Assembly (NCBI RefSeq): GCF_000382185.1
Contig: NZ_KB907784.1
Location: 620,001-684,000 of the forward strand
Length of the DNA stretch: 64,000 nucleotides
Direction: 5' to 3'
Origin: Bordetella sp. FB-8
Lineage (GTDB): Bacteria; Pseudomonadota; Gammaproteobacteria; Burkholderiales; Burkholderiaceae_B
Position 1 is the stretch's first letter, and each line of letters opens with the position of its first letter. Position numbers and translations under genes: made by a program. Below are positions 54,860 to 64,000 of the stretch, piece by piece. Below the pieces are notes generated by a model that did not search any database, was not told the origin of the DNA, and saw nothing but the letters and a program-made list of their open reading frames with translations.

Positions 54860-57070
54860 TCATTTTTTCGCGGGGAGCCGGACCGGTCCTCTCGCCTCGG
54901 TGAGTAGCTTGGCACACGCGCTCTGCGCGTGCGCGTCGCTGCTTGGCGTGGCGATCAAGGCCAGCAGGCCGGCCGCAGGGGTCAGAGCCACGCTCAAGGC
55001 CACCAGGCCTGCGCCGCGCGCCAACAGCGGCCCCACTTCCACGCCGGTATCCGGTTTGGCGAACGTGCCTCTTACATAAAGCGGCGAGCGCAGAGAAAAA
55101 ATCCGAAACCCCTTGCTTTCGGGCGACACCGTCAGGTTCAGTGTCTCGTCGCGGAAATTTGCGGTTCCATTGACGTTGACCAATGCATTCTCGGTGTCGA
55201 ACATCAGGGCGCGGGTTTTCATGATGCCCTTGTTCATACCCAGATCGGCCGCCGCGCAGTTGATCTTGACGTCGTCATCGCCGAACAGCTTGGCCATCAG
55301 GTAGTTACCCACGTTCAGGCCGGCCAGCTCCATAAGCCCGCGGCTGACGACGCCGTCGTTGACCAAGGCATGCACTTCGCCGTTGGCGTCGCCCAGAAGA
55401 GCCGCCACCGAATTGCCTTTGCCCGACAAGATCGCATTGCCGCGCAGTTGTCCGAGCATGCCCTGCGCCTGAGGCGCATGCATATCGGGAAACAGCTGCT
55501 TGAGCTGCAGCGCCTGCGCCGACACACGCAGCCTGCCCAACATCGGCGTCCTGGATCCGTCGAGCCGGACTGCGCCGGCGATCGTGCCACCCGCAATGCC
55601 AAAGCGCAGCGGATCCATAGTCAGCTTGCCGTCCTGCAGCACCACATGCGTGTTCAGATCGGACAAGGGCAGGCGGCCGCTGTGCTGGATGCGCTGCCCG
55701 AAGAAGGTCACGTCGGCATCCATGTCGCGCCAGCGGTCGGTGCGGAAAGCCGCAGCCGGCAGCACTTTGCCCGCCGCGGCCCGCGCGGCGGCGGCCGCAG
55801 CATTGGGCGGCGGCGTATCGCCGTCCTTGGCCCCGATGCCGATCAGAGGCCCCAGGTCGACCATGCGCAATTGATTGGACCAGACCTGGCCGACCAGCCT
55901 GGGACGCGGCGAGCGCAGGGTAAAGCGCAGCGTGCCGTGCAGATCGCTCTGGCCCACCCTGCCGTCGAAATCGCGATAGGAAAACACCGGTCCGGCCTTG
56001 TCGCGCAGGTTGGCAACCAGGCGGCCGTCGGTCGAGTAGGCCGGTGTATCGGGTAGCGCCACGCCCGTCAGCGGAAACAGGTCGGCCATGGACGCGCCCG
56101 ACAAGGACAGGCGCAGATTGAGCGCCCCTAGGTTCTTGGGATCGATCAAGGTTCCGACGATAGATGCCCGAGTTCGCCCTACTTCGACCTTGGCCTGTAT
56201 GGGAAAAGGCAGTTTGGGATTTTGCAGGGCCAACATGCCGCCGATTTTCCCCTCCCCCTTGAAGGGCAGTCCGCGATAGCGGCCCGCGGCCTTCCAGCCA
56301 AAGATGTAGTCCGACGCATTCTGCGCATAGGCCTTGCCGGCCTTCTCAGCCTGATCCAATGCAGTGTCGGCCTCCAAGTCATCGCTGGCTTGAGCGGACT
56401 TCGCGACGGCCTCGGGCTGCGCAGCGACGGACGCCTGGGATGCATCCGGTTGCATGCCGACAATATCGGCAAAGGGTATGGGCTTGCCCAGCGGGTTGAT
56501 TTTCAGCGAGACATCCGCCTTCAAGGTATCGTCGGTGAACGCGACCGTGCCCTGGTCGAAGCCTATCTTGTCGATATCGACCGACCAGGAGGACGACGCG
56601 CCGGCGGCCCCTGCGGATGCGGGCAAGGTCAGATCCCAATTGGCCCGCCCATCGGCCAGGCGCTGCAAGTCCAATGAAGGATCAGTCAGTTGCAGGTCGC
56701 GGATCACGACCCTGTGAACCAGCAAGGGCAAGGGCGAAATCGCGAACTGCACACGCTTGAGACTGGCCATGATCGGCGTGCGCGCCCAGGCGGCATTGCC
56801 CAAAGTGAGATCCTGCGCGATGACGTGCGGCCACGGCAACAGGCCGCGCCAGCCCGAGTCCGCGGGCGCGCCGCGCCCCCAGGTCACCGACAGATCGCCT
56901 TGGATGGCGAAAGGCCGGCCCAGCGCGGCCGAGACCTCGGCGTCGATCCTCGGCTTGAAGCGGTTCATGTCCAGCTTGGACACCACCACGCCCACCACAA
57001 TTGCGAGAACGGCCGGTAACGCCAGCAGCAGGGCCAGCGCGTGTAATGCAATTTTCTTCTTGCGGGTCAT
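54860..57070 (-). CDS. AsmA-family envelope protein
   Basis: About 736 residues. There is an N-terminal membrane anchor (KKKIALHALALLLALPAVLAIVVGVVVSKLDMNRFKPRI), typical AsmA start DAEVSAALGRPFAIQGDLSVTWG, and the C-terminal AsmA_2 block (DVKINCAAADLGMNKGIMKTRALMFDTENALVNVNGTANFRDETLNLTVSPESKG, FSLRSPLYVRGTF). AsmA-like proteins are thought to bridge inner and outer membranes for phospholipid transfer. ATG 57070 is preferred over 57094 as the basic residues precede the helix directly. Confidence 0.9.
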   Translation of the reverse strand: MTRKKKIALHALALLLALPAVLAIVVGVVVSKLDMNRFKPRIDAEVSAALGRPFAIQGDLSVTWGRGAPADSGWRGLLPWPHVIAQDLTLGNAAWARTPIMASLKRVQFAISPLPLLVHRVVIRDLQLTDPSLDLQRLADGRANWDLTLPASAGAAGASSSWSVDIDKIGFDQGTVAFTDDTLKADVSLKINPLGKPIPFADIVGMQPDASQASVAAQPEAVAKSAQASDDLEADTALDQAEKAGKAYAQNASDYIFGWKAAGRYRGLPFKGEGKIGGMLALQNPKLPFPIQAKVEVGRTRASIVGTLIDPKNLGALNLRLSLSGASMADLFPLTGVALPDTPAYSTDGRLVANLRDKAGPVFSYRDFDGRVGQSDLHGTLRFTLRSPRPRLVGQVWSNQLRMVDLGPLIGIGAKDGDTPPPNAAAAAARAAAGKVLPAAAFRTDRWRDMDADVTFFGQRIQHSGRLPLSDLNTHVVLQDGKLTMDPLRFGIAGGTIAGAVRLDGSRTPMLGRLRVSAQALQLKQLFPDMHAPQAQGMLGQLRGNAILSGKGNSVAALLGDANGEVHALVNDGVVSRGLMELAGLNVGNYLMAKLFGDDDVKINCAAADLGMNKGIMKTRALMFDTENALVNVNGTANFRDETLNLTVSPESKGFRIFSLRSPLYVRGTFAKPDTGVEVGPLLARGAGLVALSVALTPAAGLLALIATPSSDAHAQSACAKLLTEARGPVRLPAKK

Positions 57071-57192
57071 GCGTAGTGTGCTCCAGGCCGGCATACATGC
57101 GGCTTTTATTCAGATTAGCGTAGCCGGCGCGACGATGAAATTGCCGCATGTAACCGAACCCTGCAGCGCCGTTCCAGTACACTCGCCGCGCC

Positions 57193-57570
57193 ATGCCCGA
57201 TGCCGCCCTGCCCCCTGCCGACATCAATCCCTGCCTGGATTGCGGCGCCTGCTGCGCGCATTTCCGGGTGTCGTTTTATTGCGGTGAAGTGGCGGGCGCC
57301 AATGGCGGCACCGTGCCGGAAGAATTCGTCACGCAAATCTCGCCGCTGCGCGTCTGCATGCAGGGCACCGAAAAGGGCGGCGGCCGCTGCTCGGCCCTGC
57401 GCGGAGAGCTGGGCAAACCGGGCATCCATTGCGCCATCTACCCGCTGCGGTCCTCGACCTGCCGCGAGTTCAACGCCTGGGAGGCCGACGGCGGCGTGAA
57501 CCCCGACTGCCAGCGGTTACGGCAGGGACTGGGCCTGCCCGGGCTGGCACCGCGTCCGGCGCCGGACTAG
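57193..57570 (+). CDS. YkgJ-family cysteine-cluster protein
   Basis: 125 residues with eight cysteines in the family pattern: CLDCGACCAHFRVSFYCGE, CMQGTEKGGGRCSAL, GIHCAIYPLRSSTCREFN and NPDCQRLR. The family probably binds zinc or an iron-sulfur cluster; function is not known. It is convergent with the gltIJKL operon. Confidence 0.9.
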   Translation: MPDAALPPADINPCLDCGACCAHFRVSFYCGEVAGANGGTVPEEFVTQISPLRVCMQGTEKGGGRCSALRGELGKPGIHCAIYPLRSSTCREFNAWEADGGVNPDCQRLRQGLGLPGLAPRPAPD

Positions 57571-57601
57571 GAGCCATCGGGCGCCCTGACGGGCGGCCCG
57601 G

Positions 57602-58339
57602 TCAGTGAGACAGGATCTTGGACAGGAACTGGCGCGCGCGTTCGCTCTTGGCGGCCTGAAAAAACGCGTCCTTGGGTTCGTCTTCGACGATTTCTCCATC
57701 GTCCATGAAGATGACGCGGTCGGCCACTTTACGGGCAAAGCCCATTTCGTGGGTCACGACCATCATGGTCATGCCTTCCTTGGCCAGCGCCACCATCACG
57801 TCCAGCACCTCGTTGACCATTTCCGGATCCAGCGCCGACGTGGGTTCGTCGAACAGCATGCAGATAGGATCCATCACCAGCGCGCGGGCGATTGCCACGC
57901 GCTGCTGCTGGCCGCCCGACAACTGGCCGGGAAACTTGTCGGCATGCGCCTTCAACCCCACGCGGTCGAGCAGCTTGATCGCCTTGTCCACGGCTTCGCC
58001 GTGGGAACGGTTCAGTACTTTTTCCTGGCCCAGGCAAAGGTTCTGCGTGATGCTCAGATGCGGGAACAGTTCGAAGTGCTGGAACACCATGCCTACGCGC
58101 GAACGCAATTTGGGCAGGTTGGTGCCCTTGGCTGCCACCGAGGTACCGTCAACGATGATCTCTCCGCCCTGGATGGACTCCAGGCCGTTGACGGTCTTGA
58201 TGAGCGTGGATTTGCCGGAACCCGAAGGGCCGCACACCACGACCACTTCGCCCTTGTCGATGGACGTGGAGCAGTTTTTCAATACCTGAAACTGCGGGTT
58301 GTACCACTTGTCGACGTTTTTCAGAGTAATCATAGCCAT
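57602..58339 (-). CDS. gltL: Glutamate/aspartate-type ABC transporter ATPase
   Basis: 245 residues: Walker [20 protein letters not shown]-loop [13 protein letters not shown], signature [16 protein letters not shown], Walker [17 protein letters not shown] and switch [15 protein letters not shown]. This is the polar amino-acid uptake class. AGGAG lies nine bases before ATG 58339. Last gene of the operon. Confidence 0.95.
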   Translation of the reverse strand: MAMITLKNVDKWYNPQFQVLKNCSTSIDKGEVVVVCGPSGSGKSTLIKTVNGLESIQGGEIIVDGTSVAAKGTNLPKLRSRVGMVFQHFELFPHLSITQNLCLGQEKVLNRSHGEAVDKAIKLLDRVGLKAHADKFPGQLSGGQQQRVAIARALVMDPICMLFDEPTSALDPEMVNEVLDVMVALAKEGMTMMVVTHEMGFARKVADRVIFMDDGEIVEDEPKDAFFQAAKSERARQFLSKILSH

Positions 58340-58368
58340 GGAAAGGCTCTCCTGCTTGTCAGCCACGG

Positions 58369-59061
58369 TCAACGGATGATGGCCAGGCGGTTCTGCAGCC
58401 GCCGGACATATCGCGATGCCGAGAACGAAATGATGAAATAAACCAGCGCTGCGAACAGGTACATCTCGACCACGCGCCCGTCGCGTTCGGCGACCTTGGA
58501 CGCGGCGCCCAGGAAGTCGGTGATGGAGAGCACATATACCAGCGACGTGTCCTGGAACAGCACGATGGTCTGCATGAAGATCACGGGCAGCATGGTGCGA
58601 AACGCCTGCGGCAGAACCACATAGCGCATCATCTGCGGGTATCTCAGGCCGATGCCGTAGCCGGCCGAGACCTGTCCCTTGGGAATGGACTGTATGCCCG
58701 CCCGCATGATCTCGGAGAAATAGGCCGCCTCGAACACGGTAAAGGTGATGATCGATGAATTGAGCGCCCCGACCTCGACAGGCCGCGACGCGCCGGTAAC
58801 CCATTGGCCTACATACGGCAACAGAAAATAGATCAGGAAGATCACCAGTACCAAGGGCAGCGCGCGCAATAGGTTGACGTAGAACGCGGCGAACTGGCGC
58901 AGGATCGGCACCGACGACAGCCGCATCATGGCGATCAGCGTGCCCAGGATCACGCCAAAGAACGTGGCGATGGCCGTGAGCATGAGCGTGAAGGTCATGC
59001 CTTCGCGAAACAGATAGGGCAGCGCGCGATAGATGGCGCCGAAATCGAAATGGGCGAACAT
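58369..59061 (-). CDS. gltK: Glutamate/aspartate-type ABC permease (second subunit)
   Basis: 230 residues with five helices and the EAA loop of amino-acid permeases ([28 protein letters not shown]). [18 protein letters not shown] is typical of the HisM/GltK branch. Three bases separate it from gltJ, so coupling is likely. Confidence 0.93.
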   Translation of the reverse strand: MFAHFDFGAIYRALPYLFREGMTFTLMLTAIATFFGVILGTLIAMMRLSSVPILRQFAAFYVNLLRALPLVLVIFLIYFLLPYVGQWVTGASRPVEVGALNSSIITFTVFEAAYFSEIMRAGIQSIPKGQVSAGYGIGLRYPQMMRYVVLPQAFRTMLPVIFMQTIVLFQDTSLVYVLSITDFLGAASKVAERDGRVVEMYLFAALVYFIISFSASRYVRRLQNRLAIIR

Positions 59062-59064
59062 GGA

Positions 59065-59799
59065 TCAGTGCCCTCCCGAGATATAGCCGGGAACTGCCAG
59101 CCGTCGCTCTATCCAGCGCATGAACACCGTCACCAGAATGTTGAGCAGCAGGTAGAGCACCGCCGCGGCGATGAAAGCCTCGAATATCTGGAAGGTTTCC
59201 TCCTGCATGGCGCGCGCGCGCGCCGTGAGTTCGAGCAGGCCGACGGTGATGGCTACCGAGCTGTTCTTGATGGTGTTGAGGAATTCGGTAGTCAAGGGCG
59301 GGAATATGATGCGAAACGCCATGGGCAGCAGTACGTAGCGGTAGGTCTGCGTCGTGGTCAGGCCCATGGCCTGGCCCGCCATGCGCTGTCCGCGCGGCAG
59401 GGCCGAGATGCCGGCCGCCAATTGCACGGCAATGCGCGGCGCCATGTACAACCCCAGGCCCACCACCGCCGTAAAGAAGGAACTGTCGGGCATTTGCTTG
59501 ACCCAGTCGCCCCAGGCCTTGGGCAACAGCTCCGGCACGACGAAATACCAGAGGAAAAGCTGCATCAGAAGCGGTATGTTGCGAAAGATCTCGACATAGA
59601 TGTTGGCGATGCGTACCAGAAGCGGCGAGCGCGTGGTGAGAAAAACGCCCAGCACCGAGCCGATGGTCAAGGCGATCACCCAGGCGATCAGTGAAGTCAG
59701 GACCGTCCACTGCAAACCGATGAGCAGCGAGTCCATATAGTTGCCGGTGCCATCCAGCAAGGGGTGCCAGAAAACACCCCAGTCCCAGTGGTAGTTCAT
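59065..59799 (-). CDS. gltJ: Glutamate/aspartate-type ABC permease (first subunit)
   Basis: 244 residues, helices and EAA loop ([31 protein letters not shown]), with [25 protein letters not shown]. The [32 protein letters not shown] start fits GltJ. ATG 59799 is used. Confidence 0.93.
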   Translation of the reverse strand: MNYHWDWGVFWHPLLDGTGNYMDSLLIGLQWTVLTSLIAWVIALTIGSVLGVFLTTRSPLLVRIANIYVEIFRNIPLLMQLFLWYFVVPELLPKAWGDWVKQMPDSSFFTAVVGLGLYMAPRIAVQLAAGISALPRGQRMAGQAMGLTTTQTYRYVLLPMAFRIIFPPLTTEFLNTIKNSSVAITVGLLELTARARAMQEETFQIFEAFIAAAVLYLLLNILVTVFMRWIERRLAVPGYISGGH

Positions 59800-59845
59800 G
59801 CGATCACTCTCAAGACAAACGCGCGTACGCAAGGCACGCGCGCTT

Positions 59846-59888
59846 TAAAAAAGCGGAACGCAGGCGCGGTGCCTGCATGTTCCGCCTT
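59846..59888 (-). terminator. Intercistronic hairpin between gltI and gltJ
   Basis: A long stem (GCGGAAC and CAGGC pairing with GCCTG and GTTCCGC, one small internal loop) followed by TTTTTT on the minus strand. It would end part of the transcripts after the binding-protein gene, giving more GltI than membrane subunits. Confidence 0.8.
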
Positions 59889-59901
59889 GCAGCCGAAGGA
59901 A

Positions 59902-60810
59902 TCAATAGTCGGCGACGTTGGGGCTGGTCGTGGGGTGCGCGAACGCTTTCTTCATGGCCTCGTTCATCGGCACGTTCAGGTTGACGTTGTTGGGCGGGAT
60001 GGGCGAGGTAAACCACTTGGCCCAGAGCTTTTCCATTTCGGGGCTGGTGTAGAGCGCCGTGGTGGCCTGATCGGCAACCGCCTTGAACTGCGCATCACCC
60101 TTGGGCAGGATGGCGCCGTAGGGCTCGGCCTTATTGAAGGCGTCGGGTGTGATGACGTAGTCCTGCGGATCCTTCGAGTTGGCAACCAGGCCGGCCAGCA
60201 GGATGTCGTCCATGGCGAAGCCGACAGCCCGGCCGGTTTCGACCATGAGGAAGGATTCGGCGTGGTCCTTGGCGGCCAGGATGTTCATGCCCATGCCCTT
60301 GGACTTGTTGGCTTCAGCCAGCTGCTGGATATTGGTCGTACCCGAGGTCGAAACCACGGTCTTGCCCTTCAGGTCTTCGATGCTGTGGATATTGCTCGAT
60401 TTCTTGCTCACGACGCGGTTGGCCGTGAGGTAGTAGGTCTGGCTGAACGACACTTGCTTCTCGCGCGCTTCGTTGTTGGTGGCCGAGCCGCACACGAGAT
60501 CGACCGTGCCGTTGGCAACCAGGGGAATGCGGGTGGCCGATGTGACCGGGACCAGGTTCACCTTGAGGTTGGGCATGCTCAACTTGGCCTTGACCGCATC
60601 GACGATGTGATAGCAGATGTCCATGGCAAAGCCGATGGGCTTCTGGTGGCCGTCGAGATAGGAGAAGGGAATCGACGAGTCGCGATAGCCGAGCGTGATC
60701 ACTCCGGTTTGCTTGATCTTGGTCAGGGTCGGTCCCAGGTCGTCTGCCATGGCGGCGCAAGTGCCTGCCGCGGCCAGGCAGATGCCCGCCAGGATGTGCT
60801 TGAGTTGCAT
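59902..60810 (-). CDS. gltI: Glutamate/aspartate-type ABC substrate-binding protein
   Basis: 302 residues with a signal peptide (MQLKHILAGICLAAAGTCAAMAD). The mature protein is a family 3 solute-binding fold: LTKIKQTGVITLGYRDSSIPFSYLDGHQKPIGFAMDIC, VPVTSATRIPLVANGTVDLVCGSATNNEAR and TVVSTSGTTNIQQL. It captures glutamate/aspartate or similar in the periplasm. First gene of the operon. Confidence 0.95.
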   Translation of the reverse strand: MQLKHILAGICLAAAGTCAAMADDLGPTLTKIKQTGVITLGYRDSSIPFSYLDGHQKPIGFAMDICYHIVDAVKAKLSMPNLKVNLVPVTSATRIPLVANGTVDLVCGSATNNEAREKQVSFSQTYYLTANRVVSKKSSNIHSIEDLKGKTVVSTSGTTNIQQLAEANKSKGMGMNILAAKDHAESFLMVETGRAVGFAMDDILLAGLVANSKDPQDYVITPDAFNKAEPYGAILPKGDAQFKAVADQATTALYTSPEMEKLWAKWFTSPIPPNNVNLNVPMNEAMKKAFAHPTTSPNVADY

Positions 60811-61008
60811 GATTTGATCCCTCGCGTTTTGATGGTGAGAATGCTCCGGCATGCGCTCGTGGCGCCGCCGTATACGCTTGCTGCACGGGCCCCCGCGTGA
60901 AGCCCGAGCGTGCAAGAAGCGACCTAGTTTACAACCAGCTAAATGCATGACGGCCATGTTTTCCCGGAAAATCAGGGCAAACCCCAGGGGTTTCCGGTAT
61001 TTATCTAC

Positions 61009-63162
61009 ATGGCTGTAAATAGACCTATATTGCACCCCATGCAACAGAGCGACAGGCAAAACAGCGCTACGGACGCTTCGCAGTTGTACGGTCCCACCTG
61101 GGCCGGCGACATGCGCGCGCTGAGCCTTGCCTTGCAAAACGACCTGGGTGAAATCGTCGAATGCGTTCACAGTTACCTGGCCGAACGCTCGGGCTTGCCC
61201 GCGCCGGATGTCGCGTCCGGAACCGGTTTCGGCCAAGTAGAGGTCTACCATGCCAACAGCTTGAGCGCCCTGATAGGACCCGCGCTTACTGAGCAGGCGC
61301 ACCGCCGGCTTGCGCTGGCCACCGGCCTGCGGCACACCATGATGCGCCTGGACCGAGCCAGCCTGATCCGCGGCAACAACTTCCTTTACGCCGAGTTCCG
61401 CAACCGCGTCGATACCGCGGTACACGAGCGCGCCCTGGCCGTGCTGGGCCGACGCCTCGTCCGCGATCTGGGGTGGCAGACACAGGCATACGCCACGCAG
61501 CAGATGGCGCGCAACGACATCGTGCTGCGCCTGACCCATCTGGCCTGGGAAGCCGACAGCTACACCGACCTGATCAACCGCGCCGCCAGTATTCTGCACG
61601 AGCTCGACGGCGTCGATGGATGCGCCTTCGGCAGACCGGACCAGGACGGCTTCATACGCTACGAAGCCATCGCCGGTGACGATGACTTCAAGCAGCACCT
61701 CGCTGCCGCCAATGCCTTGCAGCAGGCTTCCTGCATCAACGAGCCCGACAATGGACTTGCAAGCCGGGCATGGCACACCGGGCAGATCATGCAAAGTCCG
61801 AACATTGCCGACGATGCGCGCATTCCGCAGCCCTGGAAAGAACTGCTCAATCAAGCAGGCCTGCAGTCCGCGGCGACCATTCCCCTGGGCCGGCCTGGCC
61901 ATACGCCCCGGGCTGTGCTCAATATTTATGGTCGCCTGCGCCGCGGCCCGGCGGGTCCGGCTCAGGCCAATCTGATTATCCAGGTGCAGATGCTGCTGGC
62001 GTTCGCGATCAACCGCCTCGAATCCCAGCACGGCCAGACCCGCCTTGCCCCCTATTTGCAACGCCAGCGCTGGACTTCGCTGCTGCGCTCCAACGCGCTG
62101 GAGATGCACTACCAGCCGCTATTGGACTTGCGTACGCGCGAGATCCGTAAAGTCGAGGCGCTGGCGCGCTTGCGCGATGGCGACCGCCTGCTGGCGCCCG
62201 GCATGTTCTTTCCCGCGCTCACCTCCGATGACTTCGTCGATCTCTATTCGCTGGGCTTGAAACAGGTACTGGCGCAGCGCAACAACTGGCTGGAAAGCAC
62301 GGGGATGGATCTGCACGTCTCCATCAACATGCCTTCCAGCGCGCTGGCCGACACCCGCTACTTTCAGGCGACGCGACGCGCGCTGGATGAATCCGGCTGC
62401 GCACCGCATAAGCTGTCGCTGGAAATCCTGGAGACCGAAGAAATTCCGCGCCACATGGACGTGGCCGACGAACTTGAGCACTTCAAGGCCCTGGGCGTGC
62501 GCCTTGCCGAGGACGATCTGGGCTCGGGCTACAGCAGTCTGAGCCGTCTGCGGGAATTGCCCTTCGACACCATCAAGATCGACCGCAGTATTGTGATGAA
62601 TGTCCACCAGGACAGCTCCAACGTGCTGCGCTTCATCTATCAGCTCACCCGGCTCGGCCACTCGCTGGGCAAAGATGTGGTCGTCGAAGGCGTGGAGACG
62701 ACCGATCTGCTGGAAGCCATCGTCATACTGGGAGCCGACGTCGCACAGGGCTGGGTGGTCGCTCGGCCCATGCCGGCCGATGAAATTCCACGCTGGATAC
62801 AGTCCCGCGCGCTACCCGACCTGCCCGAACCCGGCCGGGCCCACAGCCTGCTGGCCCGGCTCGCGCGCCTGGTGATCTGGGAAGAACGGCTGCAGCTGAT
62901 TCTGTCCGATCGGCCCAGCGCCGGCTCATCCGGCGAGCCGAGTCGGCTGTATGCCGATCCTCTGGAAGCGCTGAACCACGCGAGCACCCTGTCGGCATCG
63001 CAGGATGGCACCGCGCTTTCCCTGCCTTTGGACGACGCCGATCCGCAGGCGCAGCAGGCGCTCGTGATGGCCGCCGTGAACCATGGCCTGTACGGACGGG
63101 AATACGCCCAGGCGCGGCAAGTCCTGGTGCAGACGCTGCAAGCGCGCGACCCAGGGCAATAG
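61009..63162 (+). CDS. Cytoplasmic GAF-EAL c-di-GMP phosphodiesterase
   Basis: About 717 residues. The N-terminal helical sensor (to about 190) is not recognised with certainty. A GAF domain follows (DLINRAASILHELDGVDGCAF ... SAATIPLGRPGHTPRAVLNIYGRL). Then an EAL domain: VEALARLRDG, HVSINMPSSALADT, ILETEEIP, EDDLGSGYSSLSRL (Leu replaces the usual Phe), TIKIDRSIV, VVVEGVETTDLL. Metal ligands look present, so it is probably active. A C-terminal tail of about 130 residues is of unknown role. ATG at 61009 or 61039. Confidence 0.85.
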   Translation: MAVNRPILHPMQQSDRQNSATDASQLYGPTWAGDMRALSLALQNDLGEIVECVHSYLAERSGLPAPDVASGTGFGQVEVYHANSLSALIGPALTEQAHRRLALATGLRHTMMRLDRASLIRGNNFLYAEFRNRVDTAVHERALAVLGRRLVRDLGWQTQAYATQQMARNDIVLRLTHLAWEADSYTDLINRAASILHELDGVDGCAFGRPDQDGFIRYEAIAGDDDFKQHLAAANALQQASCINEPDNGLASRAWHTGQIMQSPNIADDARIPQPWKELLNQAGLQSAATIPLGRPGHTPRAVLNIYGRLRRGPAGPAQANLIIQVQMLLAFAINRLESQHGQTRLAPYLQRQRWTSLLRSNALEMHYQPLLDLRTREIRKVEALARLRDGDRLLAPGMFFPALTSDDFVDLYSLGLKQVLAQRNNWLESTGMDLHVSINMPSSALADTRYFQATRRALDESGCAPHKLSLEILETEEIPRHMDVADELEHFKALGVRLAEDDLGSGYSSLSRLRELPFDTIKIDRSIVMNVHQDSSNVLRFIYQLTRLGHSLGKDVVVEGVETTDLLEAIVILGADVAQGWVVARPMPADEIPRWIQSRALPDLPEPGRAHSLLARLARLVIWEERLQLILSDRPSAGSSGEPSRLYADPLEALNHASTLSASQDGTALSLPLDDADPQAQQALVMAAVNHGLYGREYAQARQVLVQTLQARDPGQ

Positions 63163-63323
63163 ATTGCGCAGTAAGACGTGACAATTGCAATGCCAAAGCA
63201 TTACAGCAGCAAGCTTTCGTAACGTCCTGCGTCTCTCATCTTGCGCTACGCTTGCGCAAACGGGGCTTGAACTTTTCACAAGACGCCCTCATCTCATATA
63301 TCCCTCTTGTGGGAGTCATCGAC

Positions 63324-64000
63324 ATGTTTGGAAAGCTCATCCCGAAACTGATTTTCGCCGGCGCCCTCCTGGCGTGCGGCACTGCCTGGGCCGCCGACCC
63401 GACGGTGGACCAGGTCTATCAGGCCGCCAAGGCAGGCAACTACAGCCAGGCGCAAGGCATGATGGACCAAGTGCTGCGCGACCACCCCAACAGCGCCAAG
63501 GCGCATTTTATCCAGGCCAACCTCTATGCCAAAGAGGGCAAGCTGAACGCCGCCCGCGGCGAATTGCAGAAAGCCCAGCAGATCGATCCCAATCTATCCT
63601 TTGCCAAGCCCGGTGCGGTGCAGGAACTGAAGTCGCTGCTGTCCGGTGGCAACGCGCGCGCCAATGGGCGGGCGGCTCAGGCCAACGGCGGCGTCCATGT
63701 GCCCTGGGGGCCGCTGCTGGGGGGCCTGGCAGTCCTGCTCATCATCCTCATGATCATCCGGGCACGCTCCCAGCGGACGATCGTTGAACCCGGTCCGGCA
63801 GCGGGCTGGCGCCCTGCCGGCCCCGCGGGCCCGGGCGGTCCGGTCATGCCCGCAGGCGGTTACGGTCCCGGCTACGGGTCTGGCGGCATGATGCCGCCGG
63901 CCGCCGGCGGCATGGGTTCCGGCATCCTGGGTGGCCTGGCCACGGGCGCTGCGGTGGGCGCGGGCATGGTGGCAGGCGAAGCGCTGATGCACAAGGTCAT
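63324..64000 (+). CDS. Exported TPR-like protein with C-terminal membrane helix and Gly-rich tail, 3'-truncated by window edge
   Basis: The frame is open from ATG 63324 (GGAG upstream) to the window end. It has a signal peptide (MFGKLIPKLIFAGALLACGTAWA), a TPR-like helical repeat (VDQVYQAAKAGNYSQAQGMMDQVLRDHPNSAKAHFIQANLYAKEGKLNAARGELQKAQQIDPN), then a helix (WGPLLGGLAVLLIILMII) and a tail rich in Gly, Pro and Met. Function unknown; it may anchor an assembly at the inner membrane. Confidence 0.8.
   Translation, partial: MFGKLIPKLIFAGALLACGTAWAADPTVDQVYQAAKAGNYSQAQGMMDQVLRDHPNSAKAHFIQANLYAKEGKLNAARGELQKAQQIDPNLSFAKPGAVQELKSLLSGGNARANGRAAQANGGVHVPWGPLLGGLAVLLIILMIIRARSQRTIVEPGPAAGWRPAGPAGPGGPVMPAGGYGPGYGSGGMMPPAAGGMGSGILGGLATGAAVGAGMVAGEALMHKV

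Noticed and set aside
58340..59710. Upstream extension of the gltL frame across both permease genes
   Set aside because: The ATPase begins at 58339 with its own ribosome site; the rest is a shifted-frame reading of gltK and gltJ.
60811..62109. Upstream extension of the gltI frame through the EAL gene
   Set aside because: The signal peptide of GltI starts at 60810; the extension is antisense to a clear GAF-EAL protein.

Overview
The window is high-GC DNA with compact genes, ATGA start/stop overlaps, a glutamate/aspartate-type ABC operon, cold-shock and IF-1-like genes, and several c-di-GMP enzymes. This fits a betaproteobacterium of the Alcaligenaceae (Bordetella/Achromobacter type). Genus is an inference from gene content and style; there is no rRNA or housekeeping marker to prove it.

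Left part (1-23 kb). A truncated methyltransferase is followed by a scar in which a chromate-transporter remnant is joined to a bestrophin-like remnant. Then come an MFS carrier and a PAP2 phosphatase (plus strand), and, convergent to them, a minus-strand group made of a membrane protein, an OmpR-type response regulator with its kinase, and an ArsB/NhaD-type carrier. A cold-shock gene, a small protein and a second IF-1-like gene follow, then a PaiB-like/MocR-like divergent pair. A GGDEF-EAL protein and a two-module HD-GYP protein lie head to head (c-di-GMP turnover). Next is a small-molecule catabolic block: MFS carrier, FAD amine oxidase, GNAT, D-serine-dehydratase-like enzyme, aldehyde dehydrogenase and LysR regulator. 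A well conserved two-part DNA element occurs in both of its divergent promoters.

Middle part (23-42 kb). This looks like a stress and sugar-phosphate island: cold-shock gene, ferritin-like protein, Rieske-FAD oxidoreductase, BON and PRC-barrel proteins, a CheB-CheR-PAS hybrid, phosphoketolase, and a tightly overlapped operon gnd-zwf-tal-pgi-(pgm remnant)-glucoamylase-like-FAD oxidoreductase. Two members have decayed: a GH94 C-terminal remnant ahead of gnd, and a 68-codon internally deleted phosphoglucomutase that still overlaps both of its neighbours. The last enzyme has Ser in place of the first redox Cys of its family.

Right part (42-54.7 kb). A non-phosphorylative L-arabinose-type pathway (dehydrogenase, lactonase, dehydratase, 2-keto-3-deoxyarabonate dehydratase, sugar ABC importer, LysR) sits inside a broken tandem array of AbiEi-like/Fic genes. 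One side holds a Fic C-terminal remnant; the other holds a complete fic flanked by near-identical 57-bp direct repeats and a truncated AbiEi-like gene, close to tRNA-Lys(CTT). The final step of the arabinose route, 2-oxoglutarate semialdehyde dehydrogenase, is not next to the cluster.

End (54.8-64 kb). Core-like genes: an AsmA-family protein, a YkgJ-type cysteine-cluster protein, the gltIJKL-type importer with a hairpin after the binding-protein gene, a GAF-EAL protein and a partial secreted/membrane TPR protein that runs off the window.
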